Source of the DNA: Charina bottae | Taxonomy: Eukaryota; Chordata; Lepidosauria; Squamata; Charinaidae | Direction: 5' to 3' | Assembly: GCA_023362775.1 (NCBI GenBank) | Contig: JALMGJ010000016.1 | Span: forward strand, 1,433,001-1,497,000 | DNA length: 64,000 nt | Part shown: piece after piece, positions 1-11,509 of the stretch | Layout: each line of letters opens with the position of its first letter | How positions within the stretch are numbered: position 1 is the stretch's first letter | Program-made: the position numbers and the translations under genes | The notes under the pieces: generated by a model | Database searches by the model: none | Told to the model about the DNA's origin: nothing | The model's input: only the letters and a program-made list of their open reading frames with translations

Positions 1-1299
1 CTGAGGCATTGGACTTTTTGAAAACATATGGTAACTTTTTTGGGTTTTTTGGGTTTTTTTTTACATTATAGCAGGCAATTATAAAATATCAGTAGCCAAT
101 TCAGTAAATAGCTAAAGGTCACTAGTTAGAATTTCCCCAGGAAAATACATTGCAAATGTCACATTTACACTGAAATAACTATTCCAGAAAAGTAATGGCT
201 GTGAGCCAATTTTCCTGTAGTTTCTGTTTGGTTTTGTGTGGGTTTTTTTTTTCTTGTCTCTCAAACATCTGGCAGAGTGTCTGGGTTTGGGAGAGGGCAT
301 TTTTTTAAAAAAAAAACTATTTAAGAAAGGAGAAAAATACAAAAACAGAAAACACTGTACAATATACTTCTATAAATAAGTAAATAAAAAATAAATGGCA
401 CAAAAAGTTGGAACTTTGCACAGCAGAAAAGAAATTATGAATTTACATACAAAGCATCCAACCAGGTCCTTTTTCTATCCACTGTGGAAGTATAAAAGTT
501 CTCACAGAACTTTAAATTGCTCTCTCTCTTTGTTCCTCTGCCACTGGCACATGTTAGTATGCTGCTAGTCCACAATTTAATGTCAAACAATACATCCTGC
601 TAATGAGATTGCAAGAACATTGTCTCTCTCCATCCTTTTCTTATCAGTGACAGCCAGTCCATTAAATGTTGTAACCCTAGAAAGTGAACTCTAATCCTTA
701 ACTTTTGTATTCAGAAAATGGCCTTCTCTCAGCTCTTAACAGATAAGATACATGCAGAGTTTTGTGGTACTTCAAGATATTTGTCTTTCATGAACAGTTC
801 TTAAACCAACAGGCCCATTATCTCCTGTTAGTATTTTCCTTCCAGAGCGATTAAAAGCTTTGTGTGTACCTATTGTAAGTTATCTACCTTAACTTCCATC
901 AGCCCCTGATGGATGTGAAGGTCTACTTTTTCCTTATTATTTTTAATAGCACTCTTATAAATAAATGTCAAGTTTTTCAAATGCAATTCTTATCTTTGTA
1001 CTACTAATCTACATGTAAACAATGTGGCTACTAAATCTCAAAGGTTTGATCTGATATAAAAATATATTTATTTAAATCAGGCCTGCACGTCTTGACTTAT
1101 TAACACAATTAGAACTTGCCAACTGCCAGGGGCACAACAATTTCAGAGTATTTGCACTTTCAGATAAACAAGATAACTCAGTGTTTTACTTAGCTGGTCA
1201 TTATACACAGTCAGGCTGTGTTCAATGTGATGATTTGCAAATTCTAGAGGCCTGATTTAGAATTTTAAGTCATGAGATAAGGTTTCTATCTTTTTATTT
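1..1299. other. Unassigned AT-rich sequence
   Basis: I see no coding frame longer than about 75 codons and no repeat family I can name. There are short homopolymer T and A runs near 245-315, which create the only local ORF. It is treated as intergenic sequence. Confidence 0.6.
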
Positions 1300-1439
1300 A
1301 ACATATTATATAAAGCCATGTGTTCAGTGGTAGTGAATAATGATGATCATCATGATATATAGCAAAGTAGATCTAGTTTCAAATAAATAATGACATTAAC
1401 TAGCTATTGCTCAATAGCTTTGTTAAATATGGTTGATAA
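1300..1439. repeat. Left copy of a ~140-bp direct repeat flanking a LINE (long TSD)
   Basis: This stretch matches 3964-4109 in the same orientation. The core from about 1320 to 1436 is nearly identical. Differences are a 6-bp indel near the start, a small rearranged ATGATC-type motif and isolated substitutions. The two copies lie exactly at the two ends of the Vingi-like LINE, so the simplest reading is a target-site duplication made when the LINE inserted. Confidence 0.75.
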
Positions 1440-1565
1440 TAATAGTAGTAGTTTATTAATTGATTAGTCCTGTGACCTTATCAATAAAATAAAATAAAAT
1501 AAATACAATACAAAGATAAAAATACAATAATAAAATACATATGTGATAATACATAGAGTCAGAAA

Positions 1566-2660
1566 TCAGATATATGAATCTCCCTTACAGGATACCCCAA
1601 TTTGTTCAGTGTATTGAGTTCTAATGACCGTTGCCTTAGTTATAAACTTAGCAGTCCTGCATACAATATGAACATTTGAGCCCAGGAGGAAATAAGACAG
1701 TCTATGGTTTGGATCACAGTGTGCTGTTCTTTCTAATAAAGATGATAGATATTTATGCCTAATGGATGCATATAATTGGCAATTGAACAAAATATGAAAA
1801 ATATTTTCAATGGTTGGAGAACCGCATATGCAGGTTCTCTCATGATATGGCAAGTTGTGGAAATGCCCATATTTGGCCATGGAATCCAGCAACTCAAATG
1901 TAGCTCTAGAATAGGTCCTTCTTAAAGTTTGTGGAATACTCATTGATAGATACTTTTCAGGTTGAAATATAATTTTATTCTTAGCCAACCATCTTAAAGA
2001 TCTATTTTTAGTTAATAATTCCATGTCAGTTTGTACACTAATATCCAGGACTCGTTGTTTAAAAATTTCCCTTGCCTGTGAGACCATTGAAAGCAAATAC
2101 TGAATAGAAAACCCACGTCTTAAAATAACTTCATAAAGTTGGCTGATCCAGCAATTGGGCTGTGCCATATTTACCTGTTCCATTAAGCATATTTTGGGAA
2201 GACTATCTGAATCCATTTGTTGGATCTTCAGCCAATATGTAAAAACTTTAATAATTAAATGACTATGTAAGGAATGGATACCTAATTCTGCTCTGACTGC
2301 AGGGGCAGATGTATTTTAATCAGTTCCCAATATGGATCTTAAAAAGCGAGTTTGAATTTGTTCAAGAGGGGTAGCTTTATTTAAACCCCATAATTCTGTA
2401 CCATAGGTCAGCATTGGAACTATTTTGGCCCTAAACACTTTCAATATAGGAGTCAGAGTGCCTGGATAATTGTAGTTAAATAATTTATATAATCTTTTAG
2501 TACTTGCCGCTGCCCTTTCTGAGCTTCTTTTAAAGTGATTTAACCACAAACCTGAGCTGGTAAAAACCACTCCTAGATAGTTTAAAAAATTAACTTGTTC
2601 AATAGACTCCCCATTTAACTGCCAATTATATTTCACACTTTTTCTGCTGAAAACCATCAC
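1566..2660 (-). pseudogene. LINE ORF2 C-terminal part (copy A)
   Basis: Two frames (2316-2660 and 1566-2216) give the region downstream of the RT. The first carries the NYLGV and MLTYGTELWGL motifs found after the palm in I/Jockey-type LINEs. The second carries a Cys/His cluster (CICG followed by H-x-LF-x-C), a zinc-knuckle-like motif common at the C-terminus of such ORF2 proteins. The frames are broken near 2220-2315, and about 60% of residues match copy B by eye. It is not expected to make a functional protein. Confidence 0.7.
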
Positions 2661-2699
2661 TTTGGATTTACCTTTATTGATGTTTAAACAACTGAGAGC

Positions 2700-3332
2700 T
2701 CAATAAGTGTTCAGTTTTTTCAGCAGTCTTCTCAGGCCTATTTGAGAATGTGCCATTAGAACCATGTCGTCAGCATATAGTAAAATATTAATAAATTCAT
2801 CAAGGATCTTTGGCATATGAGTGTCTACATCAAACAGGAATCCTGGTAGATCATTTACATACAGGTTAAAAAGCATTGGGGCTAATATACAACCCTGTAT
2901 AATGCCATTGAAGGTGGGTATACTCTTAGTTAGAGAGCCATTTATACCTGTAAGAACTTTCAGATAAGTGTTTGAATAAAGGGCCTTAACCAAAACTAAG
3001 AGTCTGGGTTCCATATTTAAACTGGCCAATTTCATCCACAGAATATTTCTATTTATCGAATCAAAAGCCGCACTAAGATCTATAAATGCGGCATACAGTT
3101 TCTTGCCATTAGTTAATTGTTTTGAAAGAAGATGATATAAAGTAAAACAATTGTCTATTGTGGAGCGCTCTGGTCTAAAACCAGGTTGTTCCTCCACTAA
3201 AAGATTATTTTCCATAACCCAATCTTCTATTTTGCTCAACAGATGTTTATCATACATTTTAGCCACAATTCCAATAAGGCTTATTGGTCTACAATTTTTT
3301 GGATCCTCTTTATCTCCTTTTTTATATAGGGG
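2700..3332 (-). pseudogene. LINE reverse transcriptase core (copy A)
   Basis: The frame 2700-3266 holds the RT palm. Visible motifs are AFIDLSAAFDSI, a GIIQGCILAPMLFNLYVNDL block (the first Gln is where active relatives have RQG) and the catalytic LLYADDMVLM. The upstream finger region continues to 3332 in a shifted frame and is cut by the BovB insertion. The remaining fingers (FLPLEFF, PPWPPVS) are at 3676-3900. Function in life would be target-primed reverse transcription; this copy is broken by a frameshift, a stop and the insertion. Confidence 0.75.
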
Positions 3333-3342
3333 AACAATAATG
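3333..3342. repeat. TSD of the BovB fragment, left copy
   Basis: AACAATAATG occurs at 3333-3342 and again at 3666-3675, directly flanking the BovB 3' fragment. Confidence 0.85.
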
Positions 3343-3665
3343 CAAGGAGGTCAAACCAGTCAATCCTAAAGGAAATCAACCCTGACTGCTCATTGGAAGG
3401 ACAGATGCTGAAGCTGAAGCTCAAATACTTTGGCCACCTAATGAGAAGAGAGGACTCACTGGAAAAGACCCTGATGCTGGGAAAGACTGAGGGCAAAAGG
3501 AGAAGGGGACGGCAGAGGATGAGATGGTTAGATAGCATCACCGATGTAATGAACATGAATTTGAGTAAACTCCGAGAGACAGTGGAGGACAGGAAGGCCT
3601 GGCGTGCTATGGTCCATGAGGTCACGAAGAGTCAGACACGACTGAACGACTGAACAACAACAAAA
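3343..3665 (+). mobile_element. BovB (RTE clade) 3' fragment
   Basis: This 323-bp fragment ends in the typical squamate BovB 3' terminus (GACACGACTGAACGACTGAACAACAA). It is about 90% or more identical by eye to 60139-60442 in the full-length BovB of this window. Its frame (3393-3653) encodes the ORF2 C-terminal part, including LKYFGHLMRRED and GKRRRGRQRMRWLDSI. It is a 5'-truncated insertion on the plus strand into a minus-strand LINE and is flanked by a perfect 10-bp TSD. Confidence 0.93.
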
Positions 3666-3675
3666 AACAATAATG
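3666..3675. repeat. TSD of the BovB fragment, right copy
   Basis: Second copy of AACAATAATG; Vingi-like coding sequence resumes immediately after it. Confidence 0.85.
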
Positions 3676-3963
3676 GCAACTTCCCATCCAACTGGGATAC
3701 AACCTGTATTATTTATATAAGTAAACAGCCCTGCTAATAGTGGGGCCCACCAATCAATATGAGTCTTAAAAAATTCCAGAGGTAAAAAATCTTCTCCAGG
3801 TACCTTATTAGATTTTAAAGATTGAATAATAGTTTTGATTTCTGATACAGATACTGGAGGCCAGGGGGGAAGGTTTTCAAAAGGAAAAAATCTGTACTTT
3901 GTTTATGCAAAATGCCCTGATTAGGATTAGAAAATAATTTGGCATAATATTCCTCCCAAGCTG

Positions 3964-4109
3964 AACATATTATATAAATATTCAGCCTTGTGTTCAGTGG
4001 TAGTGAATAATTATCATGATCATGATATATAGCAAAGTAGATCTAGTTTCAAATAAATAATGACATTAACTAGCTATTGCTCAATAGCTTTGTTAAGTAT
4101 GGTTGATAA
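3964..4109. repeat. Right copy of the ~140-bp direct repeat (long TSD)
   Basis: Partner of 1300-1439. It begins with AACATATTATATAAA just outside the truncated 5' end of the LINE and ends with GGTTGATAA, the same end points as the left copy. Confidence 0.75.
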
Positions 4110-4734
4110 AATTTAGCAGCCGCTCTGGTAAGATGATTACAGAATGGCCTGCCTTCAATAATTTATCCATCTCAACTGGATTCCAAGACAGGGTAGAAGA
4201 GACTGCAGTACTCTTTTGTCAAAATTATAAATGAGACGTTGTGCTATTGGAACATAAGCTCTTCCTCTTAACTACATGGGTGCAATGTCCCAATGCATGT
4301 AAAAAAGGGGTAGAGCTTCCAATACATTACAGTGATACTGCTTTTGTTAATTGCCCCAATCTCTTCCCCCCCTCCAAACACTGTTGGGAAAGCATGTCAA
4401 GCTTCACACAATATTAAACTTCTAATTGACATATTACCTTTATATGTGGATACACATGAGACAGTGTTTTGCCAAAATTAGAAACAGAAAAAGACTTCAC
4501 TATGGTACAAATCAAATTTCTGGCACACACAATGAAGGAATTTGGATTTCCTGCTGAATTTATTTATTTTTTTTAACAAAATCACTTTGCTTATATAATT
4601 ACACATAGCATTATTTTTGTAATTGAAATGTAGATTGTGTCAAGGATTCTCTGCATCTTCTTTAATATGTAACTTTGTTCTGGAACTCCTGTTGGGTTTA
4701 ATTAGACAAACGATGATATTCAGAGAATGGTTGG
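4110..4734. other. Unassigned sequence
   Basis: No recognisable coding frame or repeat. It contains short poly-A and poly-C runs only. Confidence 0.5.
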
Positions 4735-5100
4735 ATCTGAATTCAAATATAAATTATTGTTATATGTAGATGACACTTTCTTTTGTTTTTTAATAATTAT
4801 CAAATATCTTTGCCTATTCAATAAACTGGAATAACTCTAATATCATGCCAATTAGTTGTAAGGTTCCTAAAGATGTCAGTTAAAATTAAGGCTCATTTAT
4901 TGTCCAGAATCTATAAAATAACCAGGGATTATAATTCCTAGGAAAATATCTTGTTTAGTGGATATAAATAATTTAAACTGTATTAACCAGATTAAAGGGG
5001 GTATCAAGAAATGGATGAAAGTCCATTTATGGAGAAGGCTAAATGTGGTGAGAATGAACATTGCATCAAAAATTGATACATATTTTGACAGTAATTATAA
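4735..5100 (+). pseudogene. Decayed L1 ORF2 relic
   Basis: Several short plus-strand frames resemble the L1 ORF2 region after the RT, notably KGGIKKWMKV followed by LNVVRMNIASKI, the counterpart of GRIATIKMNVLPRIL in the L1 at 37088-37560. A short continuation (YFKHIDKFVTDFVI) appears at 5822-5897 beyond a CR1 insertion. It carries many stops and frameshifts. L1 assignment is moderate; decay is extensive. Confidence 0.5.
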
Positions 5101-5312
5101 TGCCGCCTGGCATGGGAAGGAGGAAGGGATAGTTCCTCATGGGGGTGGCTAATCCCCTAATTTTATAACTGTCCTTCTTTTAACTATTCCATTACCATCT
5201 GGATTTTCAATTCAATTTATATTTATTGTATAATTGAGATTTTAAACCTTATTTTAACTTGTTTATTGTGAACTGCCCAGAGTTCCCCATGGGGGGAGAT
5301 GGGCGGTTATAG
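5101..5312 (+). mobile_element. 5'-truncated CR1 (L3-like) 3' end
   Basis: It matches the reverse complement of the CR1 3' region at 37590-37790. Both run from a GGATAGTTCCTC/AGTTCCTCTTGGGG block to the terminal AACTGCCCAGAG ... GGGGGAGATGGGCGG box. Only about 210 bp of 3' UTR are present, as is usual for CR1 insertions. It splits the L1 relic 4735-5897. Confidence 0.75.
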
Positions 5313-5820
5313 AAATAAAATAAAATAAAATAAAATAAAATAAAATAAAATAAAATAAAATAAAATAAAATAAAATAAAATAAAATAAAATAAAATAAAA
5401 TAAAAAAATAAAATAAAATAAAATAAAATAAAATAAAATAAAATAAAAAAATAAAATAAAATAAATAAAATAAAATAAAATAAAAAAATAAAATAAAATA
5501 AAATAAAATAAAATAAAATAAAATAAAATAAAATAAAATAATAAAATAAAATAAAATAAAATAAAATAAAATAAAATAAAATAAAATAAAATAAAATAAA
5601 ATAAAATAAAATAATAAAATAAAATAAAATAAAATAAAATAAAATAAAATAATAAAATAAAATAAAATAAAATAAAATAATAAAATAAAATAAAATAAAA
5701 TAAAATAAAATAAAATAAAATAATAAATAAAATAAAATAAAATTAAAATAAAATAAAATAAAATAAAATAAAATAAAATAATAAAATAAAATAAAATAAA
5801 ATAAAATAAAATAATAAATA
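5313..5820 (+). repeat. (TAAAA)n microsatellite, about 500 bp
   Basis: An array of TAAAA units with occasional TAAA and TAAAAAAA interruptions, starting at the 3' end of the CR1 fragment. It looks like an expanded CR1 tail. The minus-strand FYFIL-repeat ORF across it is an artefact of the pentamer. Confidence 0.97.
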
Positions 5821-5897
5821 ATGTTGAGTCCACTTAACTATTTTAAGCATATTGACAAATTTGTCACTGATTTTGTAATATAGGATATTCCAACTCT

Positions 5898-5913
5898 CTG
5901 TCCTGTATTTCTT
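5898..5913. repeat. TSD of L1-like element, left copy
   Basis: CTGTCCTGTATTTCTT is repeated exactly at 13074-13089. This 16-bp match is the main evidence that everything between them belongs to one insertion event plus later nested ones. Confidence 0.8.
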
Positions 5914-6518
5914 AAATTAAATTTTATTGAATTTTAAAATACATATTAAAAGTTAGAACAAGAAATGAAAATGCAAATACAAAATAAGAAAAAAGTGAAA
6001 GAAAAGTGTAGTCAGAAAGAATAATAAAGAAAAGAAATGTAAAGAATAGATGGCCTCCAATCTATCTTTGGTCTTTAAGTACAATGATTTGCTTTAAATG
6101 TTAGTCTTTCATACAATACATAGGCACTTTTCTTTGTCATAAACACTTCAATTTCTATAGTCCAATCTTCTAGTCTTCATATAAATTTCTCCTTTCTTGC
6201 AATTCTCCATTAGTCCATCTGTGGTTTCCACCCTTTGAAATAATTTATTTATTATTTATTATTTGAATTTATCCCCGCCCATCTCTGCCATGGCAGACTC
6301 TGGGTGGTTTACAATCAGAATATAAAAGATAAAACCTAAACATTTAAAACTACTATAAAAATAAAAAAATTAAAATCCAGAAGATGGTCTGTTCTTAAAA
6401 GGAGGAAACCACTAAACCAACCACCCCCAGGAGGAACTATCCTTTCCTTCACTCCAGGCAAGGCGGCAGAGCTAGGTCTTCAAGGACTTCCTAAAGGCTA
6501 GGAGCGAGGGTGCCAGTC

Positions 6519-8558
6519 TCACCTCAGGGGCAAGTTATCCCACAGGGCGGGTGCTATTGCAGAGAAGGCACGCCTCCTGGACCCCGCTAGATGGAATTCT
6601 TTTAATGAAGGGATCCGAAGCATGCCCTCCCTGCATGATCGGGTGGGGCGGGTGGATATGGTCGGGACAAGACGGTCCCTCAGATACCCTGGTCCCATGC
6701 AATGTAGGGCTTTAAAGGTGATAACCAACACCTTGAATTGGATCCGGAAGCAAACTGGTACCCAATGCAGCTCACGGAGTAGCGGTGTTATATGTGCTGA
6801 TGTCCTGGCACCCAGAACTACCTGTGCAGCTGCATTCTGGACCAGCTGAAGCTTCCGGATACTCTTCAAGGGTAGCCCCATGTAGAGCACATTGCAATAA
6901 TCTATATGGGAGATGACAAGGGCATGAGTGACTGTTCGGAGGGCCTCCTGATCCAGGAAGGGGTGCAACTGGCACACCACCCAAAGCTGTGCAAAGGCCC
7001 TCCTGGCCACGACTGCCACCTGCTCCTCGAGCAGGAGTCGTGAGTCCAGGAGGACCCCCAAGTTCCGTACTGAATCTGAACGGGGTAGTGCCACCCCATC
7101 CAGAGTTAAAGATGACAACTTCCTGGAAATTGAGAGGCCATCAATCCACAGCCACTCCGTCTTACCAGGGTTCAGCTGAAGCCTGTTGTGCCCCATCCAG
7201 GCCCCTACAGCCTCCAGAAACTGAGAAAGGGTGTCCACTGCAACACTTACTTCACCCGGGATGGAGATGTACAACTGGGTATCATCAGCGTACTGGTGAT
7301 ACCTCATCCCATGGTGACGGATGATCTTGCCCAGCAGCTGCATATAGATGTTAAATAGGAGAGGAGAGAGAACCAAACCCTGTGGCACCCCACATAATAG
7401 GGGCCGAGGGTCAGATCTCTCCTCTCCTATTACCACCAATTGGGAACGGTCCTGGAGAAAGGAGGCGAACCAGCGTAAAACCACGCCGCCCACCCCCAAT
7501 TCCCTGAGCCGCCCCTAAAGGATACCGTGGTTGACGGTATCAAAAGCCACTGAGAGGTTCAAGAGAGCAAGAATGGATGCACTCCCTCCATCTCGCTCCC
7601 GCCAAAGATCATCCATAAGCGTGACCAATGCAGTCTCTGTCCCATATCCCGGCCTGAAACCTGACTGAAAGGGGTCTAGATAATCCGTTTCATCCAGAAT
7701 CCTCTGGAGTTGCAGCGCCACCACCTTCTCAACCACCTTTCCCAAAAAGGGAAGGTGGGAGACAGGACGAAAGTTATTTAAAACAGTAGGGTCCAGGGAA
7801 GGCCTCTTGAGGAGGGGGTGCACCAACGCCTTCTTAAAGACCATCGGAAACACCCCCTCCCCCAAAGATGTATTAATCATCGCCTGGACCCAACCACATG
7901 TGACCTCCCTGGCTGATTTAACCAGCCAGGAGGGACATGGGTCTAAATGGCATGTGGTGGCGTTTACAATCTGGAGGATCCTGTCTACTTCATCAGGCCC
8001 AACAGGGTCAAACTGTTCCCAGATAACAGGGTAAGCATGCTCCTCTGGCATCTCCCCAGATCTTGTCTCACACTTGGAGTCCAGCTTGGAATAAATCTGG
8101 GCGATTTTGTCCTGCAGATGCTCAACAAACTCTTCCGACCGGCCCTGTAAATGGGTCACCAAATCCGTCCGACCCAAAAGAGATCTAGTAATCTTAAACA
8201 GGGCCGTCGGACGGCATTCTGCGGATGCAATAAGAGCAGAGACATAATCACATTTCGCCGCTCTTACCGCCACAAGGTAGGCCCTAACAGCGGCTCTAGA
8301 TTGTGTCCGGTCAGAATCAGTCTTTGTCTTCCTCCAGCGGCGCTCCAGACGTCTCTTAACCCTCTTCAACACCCTCAACTCCTCCGTGAACCACGGGGAG
8401 TGACGGGTCGAATGAGGTAAGAGAAGTCGCATAGGCGCGATCCTGTCCAAGGCCTCGGCCGCTTCCTTATTCCAGGCTGCGGCCAAGACCTCCACTGGAC
8501 CGTGTTGCAGATCTTCAGGTACAACCCCCAGCTCCCTCTGAAACCGCATTGGGTCCAT
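6519..8558 (-). pseudogene. CR1 reverse transcriptase region (copy B)
   Basis: Starting at MDPMRFQRELG (8558) it carries the RT fingers (KALVHPLLKRPSLDP, LNNFRPVSHLPFLGKVVEK), QSGFRPGYGTETAL, the GVPQGLVLSPLLFNIYM block and the catalytic YHQYADDTQLY, followed by the C-terminal domain ending ALWDNLPLR. One in-frame TAG at 7515-7517 separates the fingers from the rest; copy C has a Leu codon there, so it is a private nonsense change. An in-frame UGA just upstream (8562-8564) is shared with copy C. The family makes cDNA at nicked target sites. Confidence 0.85.
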
Positions 8559-8561
8559 AAG

Positions 8562-9677
8562 TCACCGGGGGCGGACCAATCTAATAGGTCCCACCTCCCT
8601 GTGGAGTGGGGCAGCACACGAGATCCTCAAGGACACCAGGGCGTGATCTGACCATGACAATGGGGACAGATGTAACTCTCCCCTCAGATCACATTGCCAC
8701 TGCTCCAACAAGAAAACCAAGTCCGGCATGAGACCACTGTCTCGAGTCGGGTCCCGAATAATCTGCGACAGGCCCATGGCTGCCATGGTAGTCATGAACT
8801 CCCGAGCCGCCTCTGAGGCCCGTCCCAGGGATGGCAGATTGAAATCCCCCAGAACCATAAGTCTAGGGAACTCCACTGCCAACCCCGAGATGGCCTCTAG
8901 CAGCTCGGGCAGGGAGGTTGCTACGCAGCAGGGAGGCTGGTACAGTAGCAACACTCCCAACTGTACTTGGGAACCCAACCTGAAAAACAGGGTCTCACAA
9001 CCGGTCACTTGTGAAGCAGCGCCCCTGGAGGCCATAAGAGAGTCTCGGATGACAACTGCCACCCCACCTCCCCTGCCCCGTTGTCTCAGCTGATGCCACA
9101 CTCAAAACCCGGCTGGACACATTTCTGAAAGGGCAACCCCTCCTTCTGGGCCCAGCCAGGTCTCTGTTATACATGCCAGGTCTGCCCCCTCCTCCGAGAG
9201 TAAATCGCAGATGAGGGGAGCCTTATTATTCACAGACCTGGCATTAAGGAGCAGTAGCCGGACATCAGGGCCCTTAAAGATCTGCTTACCAGGGCTTGGG
9301 TATGAGCTAGGAGGGCCGGAATGCGCCACCGGTAACAAACACCGGGGGTGCCTTCCCCAACGATTGCCTGCCCTCCAGCTCCCGTCATACCATCCCTTAC
9401 CCGTCACCACCTCGATCAAATTCCCCGCCCCGCAGCCCCCAGAGTCTCCTGGCTCAGACGCCTCCACTCCTGAGTCCTCAGAAAACCTGGGTTTGGGCAA
9501 AGGTCCCCTTCTCCATGCATCCATCCTCTCACCCCAATCTCTCCTGGGTAAATGGCAGGGCCCCCAGTGCACCAGCTCACGCTCTTGGTGCTGGTAAGCC
9601 CCAACCACCCCACACAGCTCACCCACTCTCACTGTTCCCTTCTGGGCCTCTCTCACTAGCCACAGCAAGGGACTCAA
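8562..9677 (-). pseudogene. CR1 apurinic-like endonuclease region (copy B)
   Basis: The frame from 9677 holds the exonuclease-endonuclease-phosphatase domain. VRLLLLNARSVNNK and DLACITETWL form the N-terminal half; VLGDFNLPSL and the C-terminal SWSDHALVSL carry the conserved GDFN and SDH motifs. An in-frame TGA at 9102-9104 splits it; copy C reads Gln-Val there, so this lesion is private. The domain ends RLVRPR at the UGA 8562-8564. In the family it nicks target DNA to prime reverse transcription. Confidence 0.85.
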
Positions 9678-9679
9678 AC

Positions 9680-10690
9680 ACTCCTACCTACCCTGCCTCT
9701 CACTCAGGGATAGGTACTCTCTCACACCTCACACAGTCTTAGTCCTCCCCTTGTCACTCTCACTTACAAGGGGGGCACCACACTCACACCAAGGGACCTC
9801 CCAGCCTTCTGCCACCCTAATAAACTGGGGGTGGTCGATCCTCCACTTTATCTGCCCAGCAGAACAGGTGTTAAATTCGGTGTTAAAATTATATAAATCA
9901 TATAAAGTCCGCGATGACAGAAAACTACAGGTTTGTTCTTCCAACCCATTCCTCACAGAACCCCAGAGTCCAAAAAGGTCTGAGTCTGGCTCCCCCAGAG
10001 TCCATCAAACGTACAGGAGTCCCACTTGGGTCTGTCCGGCTCGTTGAAAGGCCTGATCCGTTCTTTCTCTGGTAAGCCCCAACCACCCCGACTCCACAGG
10101 GCTAGCCTCCAACCCCGGCAGCCTCCAACCACTATAACGCTGGGATTTGCCACACCCCCAACGTTGTCTGTCCCAGGGGGGGTTGGCTGTCTTTCCCAGA
10201 GAGGTTATCTGTCCTGGGGGGGCCAACCGCCTAAGGGGGGAGCATCCAACCAAGAAAAGGGGCGATTCCGGACCCACTGCACCTCCACAACTTCGGCTCG
10301 TCATAACTCCGGTGCAGCTCAGGAACAAACCCCCGTGCCAGGCTCCGTCAGAACTCCTCAAGTTGCCACACCCCCAAACGGTGTTTGTTAGTCCCAAGGG
10401 GGTTGGTCGTCTATTCCAGGGGGTTGTCTGTCCCAGGGGGGCCGTCCTCCAACTCTGGCAGCCTCCAAATGGGTCCCGCCGCCACCGCAAAACTCCGAGT
10501 TCCCCCGCCGAAGCTCCCACGACTCAGCCAACCTCCGCTCTGTCCGGAGAAGTCCACCACCTCCAAACCGAAAAACCACCTCTCCCGACCCCCAGAGGTA
10601 GAATTATGGGGTATCAGGAAGGTTTGCGGGGGTGTTGAGAGGGTTATGGATCTTCCTCCTGGAGCAGGAGCCGGCGTCTGCTTGCGATTA
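9680..10690 (-). promoter_or_regulatory. GC-rich CR1 leader (presumed internal promoter region)
   Basis: About 1 kb upstream of ORF2, much more GC-rich than its surroundings, with several short repeated phrases (TCTGTCCCAGGGGGG-type and GGTAAGCCCCAACCACCC-type blocks recur two or more times). Many overlapping short ORFs on both strands are compatible with a non-coding GC-rich leader. LINE leaders usually hold the promoter; no single element is identifiable. Confidence 0.5.
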
Positions 10691-11509
10691 TGTATAATAT
10701 CAGTTTAAGTATTCTTGGCTGCATCAATTTAATATTTTTTGTTCACTCTTTTCATTTTTTCATCTATATTTATATCCTTAATAAAATCCAATTAATCTTA
10801 GATCATATATATAACATATAAAGGCCTTATTTTAATTCTAATAAAATGAAATATATTCTGTTCATATATATCCCTAGAAATAACACTACTTTAAACATAA
10901 TTTATATTTAGGTTACAATTATACCATACTCTACATCTTCCTACATATTTACCTAATTAACAAATTTTTATAGCTACCTATTCCACTAATACATATCCTA
11001 ACAACAATTATAATTATAAACTAAGAAAACAAAAACAAAAAAATACAATTTCTAATACACAACATGAAGGGAAAACCTCAGCGAACAATACAGACACACA
11101 AGAAGCCTCTCACTCCCACTATATATCATTATACAAAAAATAGGATGTTCAACTAGCTGACATTGATGAATACATAAGCAAACAAAGATCAACCGTTTCA
11201 AATGACCCACAAAGAACAATGCCCAATAATCCCACAACAAAAGAGAAAATGACAATAGCCTTTAAGAAAGTCAACAGTGGAATTCTCAATAATATTCATA
11301 ATAATTATAAGATAAGTCATCCTATAATAGCATTAATTCTAATTCCAACTCAACATCCCATCTTAGTGATATACTTCTCATTTCTGTATCTCCATAAGAA
11401 AAAATTTCTAATTTTCATGTAGTCTATAACATCAACTAATATTTATATCACTAATTTTATAATCTTATATCTTACAATTAGAATATCACATTTTTATACA
11501 TCCATACAG

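Larger units (their letters stand above)
1440..3962 (-). mobile_element. 5'-truncated Vingi-like (I/Ingi superfamily) LINE, copy A
   Basis: Minus-strand frames encode a LINE reverse transcriptase (2700-3330), thumb/connection sequence (2316-2660) and a C-terminal Cys/His motif region (1566-2216), in that order from high to low coordinates. The 3' end is AT-rich with TAAAA-type repeats near 1485-1520. The 5' end is truncated just upstream of the RT domain: the last recognisable residues (WEEYYAKLF, about 3945-3963) match the region before the RT in copy B at 34681-37087. A BovB fragment interrupts it at 3343-3665, and the coding sequence resumes at 3676 with the same order as in copy B. The LINE class is clear from the RT; the Vingi assignment is from memory of family features and is tentative. 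Confidence 0.7.
6240..10690 (-). mobile_element. Near-complete CR1 (L3-like) LINE, copy B
   Basis: Minus strand. From high to low coordinates: a GC-rich leader of about 1 kb (10690-9680), one long ORF2 frame (9677-6519) for endonuclease plus reverse transcriptase, and a short 3' UTR ending in the CR1-type box (rc GCCATGGCAGACTCTGGGTGG near 6288) and an AT-rich tail at 6240-6270. The whole ORF2 stays in a single frame for about 1050 codons, interrupted only by three in-frame stops (9102, 8562, 7515). It is nested inside the L1-like element 5914-13073. Confidence 0.85.

Noticed and set aside
5249..5833. 194-codon minus-strand frame of Phe/Tyr/Ile/Leu repeats
   Set aside because: It is a direct translation of the (TAAAA)n microsatellite.
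10005..10708. Overlapping frames of 100-170 codons on both strands
   Set aside because: They fall in the GC-rich CR1 leader with repeated phrases; no ORF1 domain is visible.
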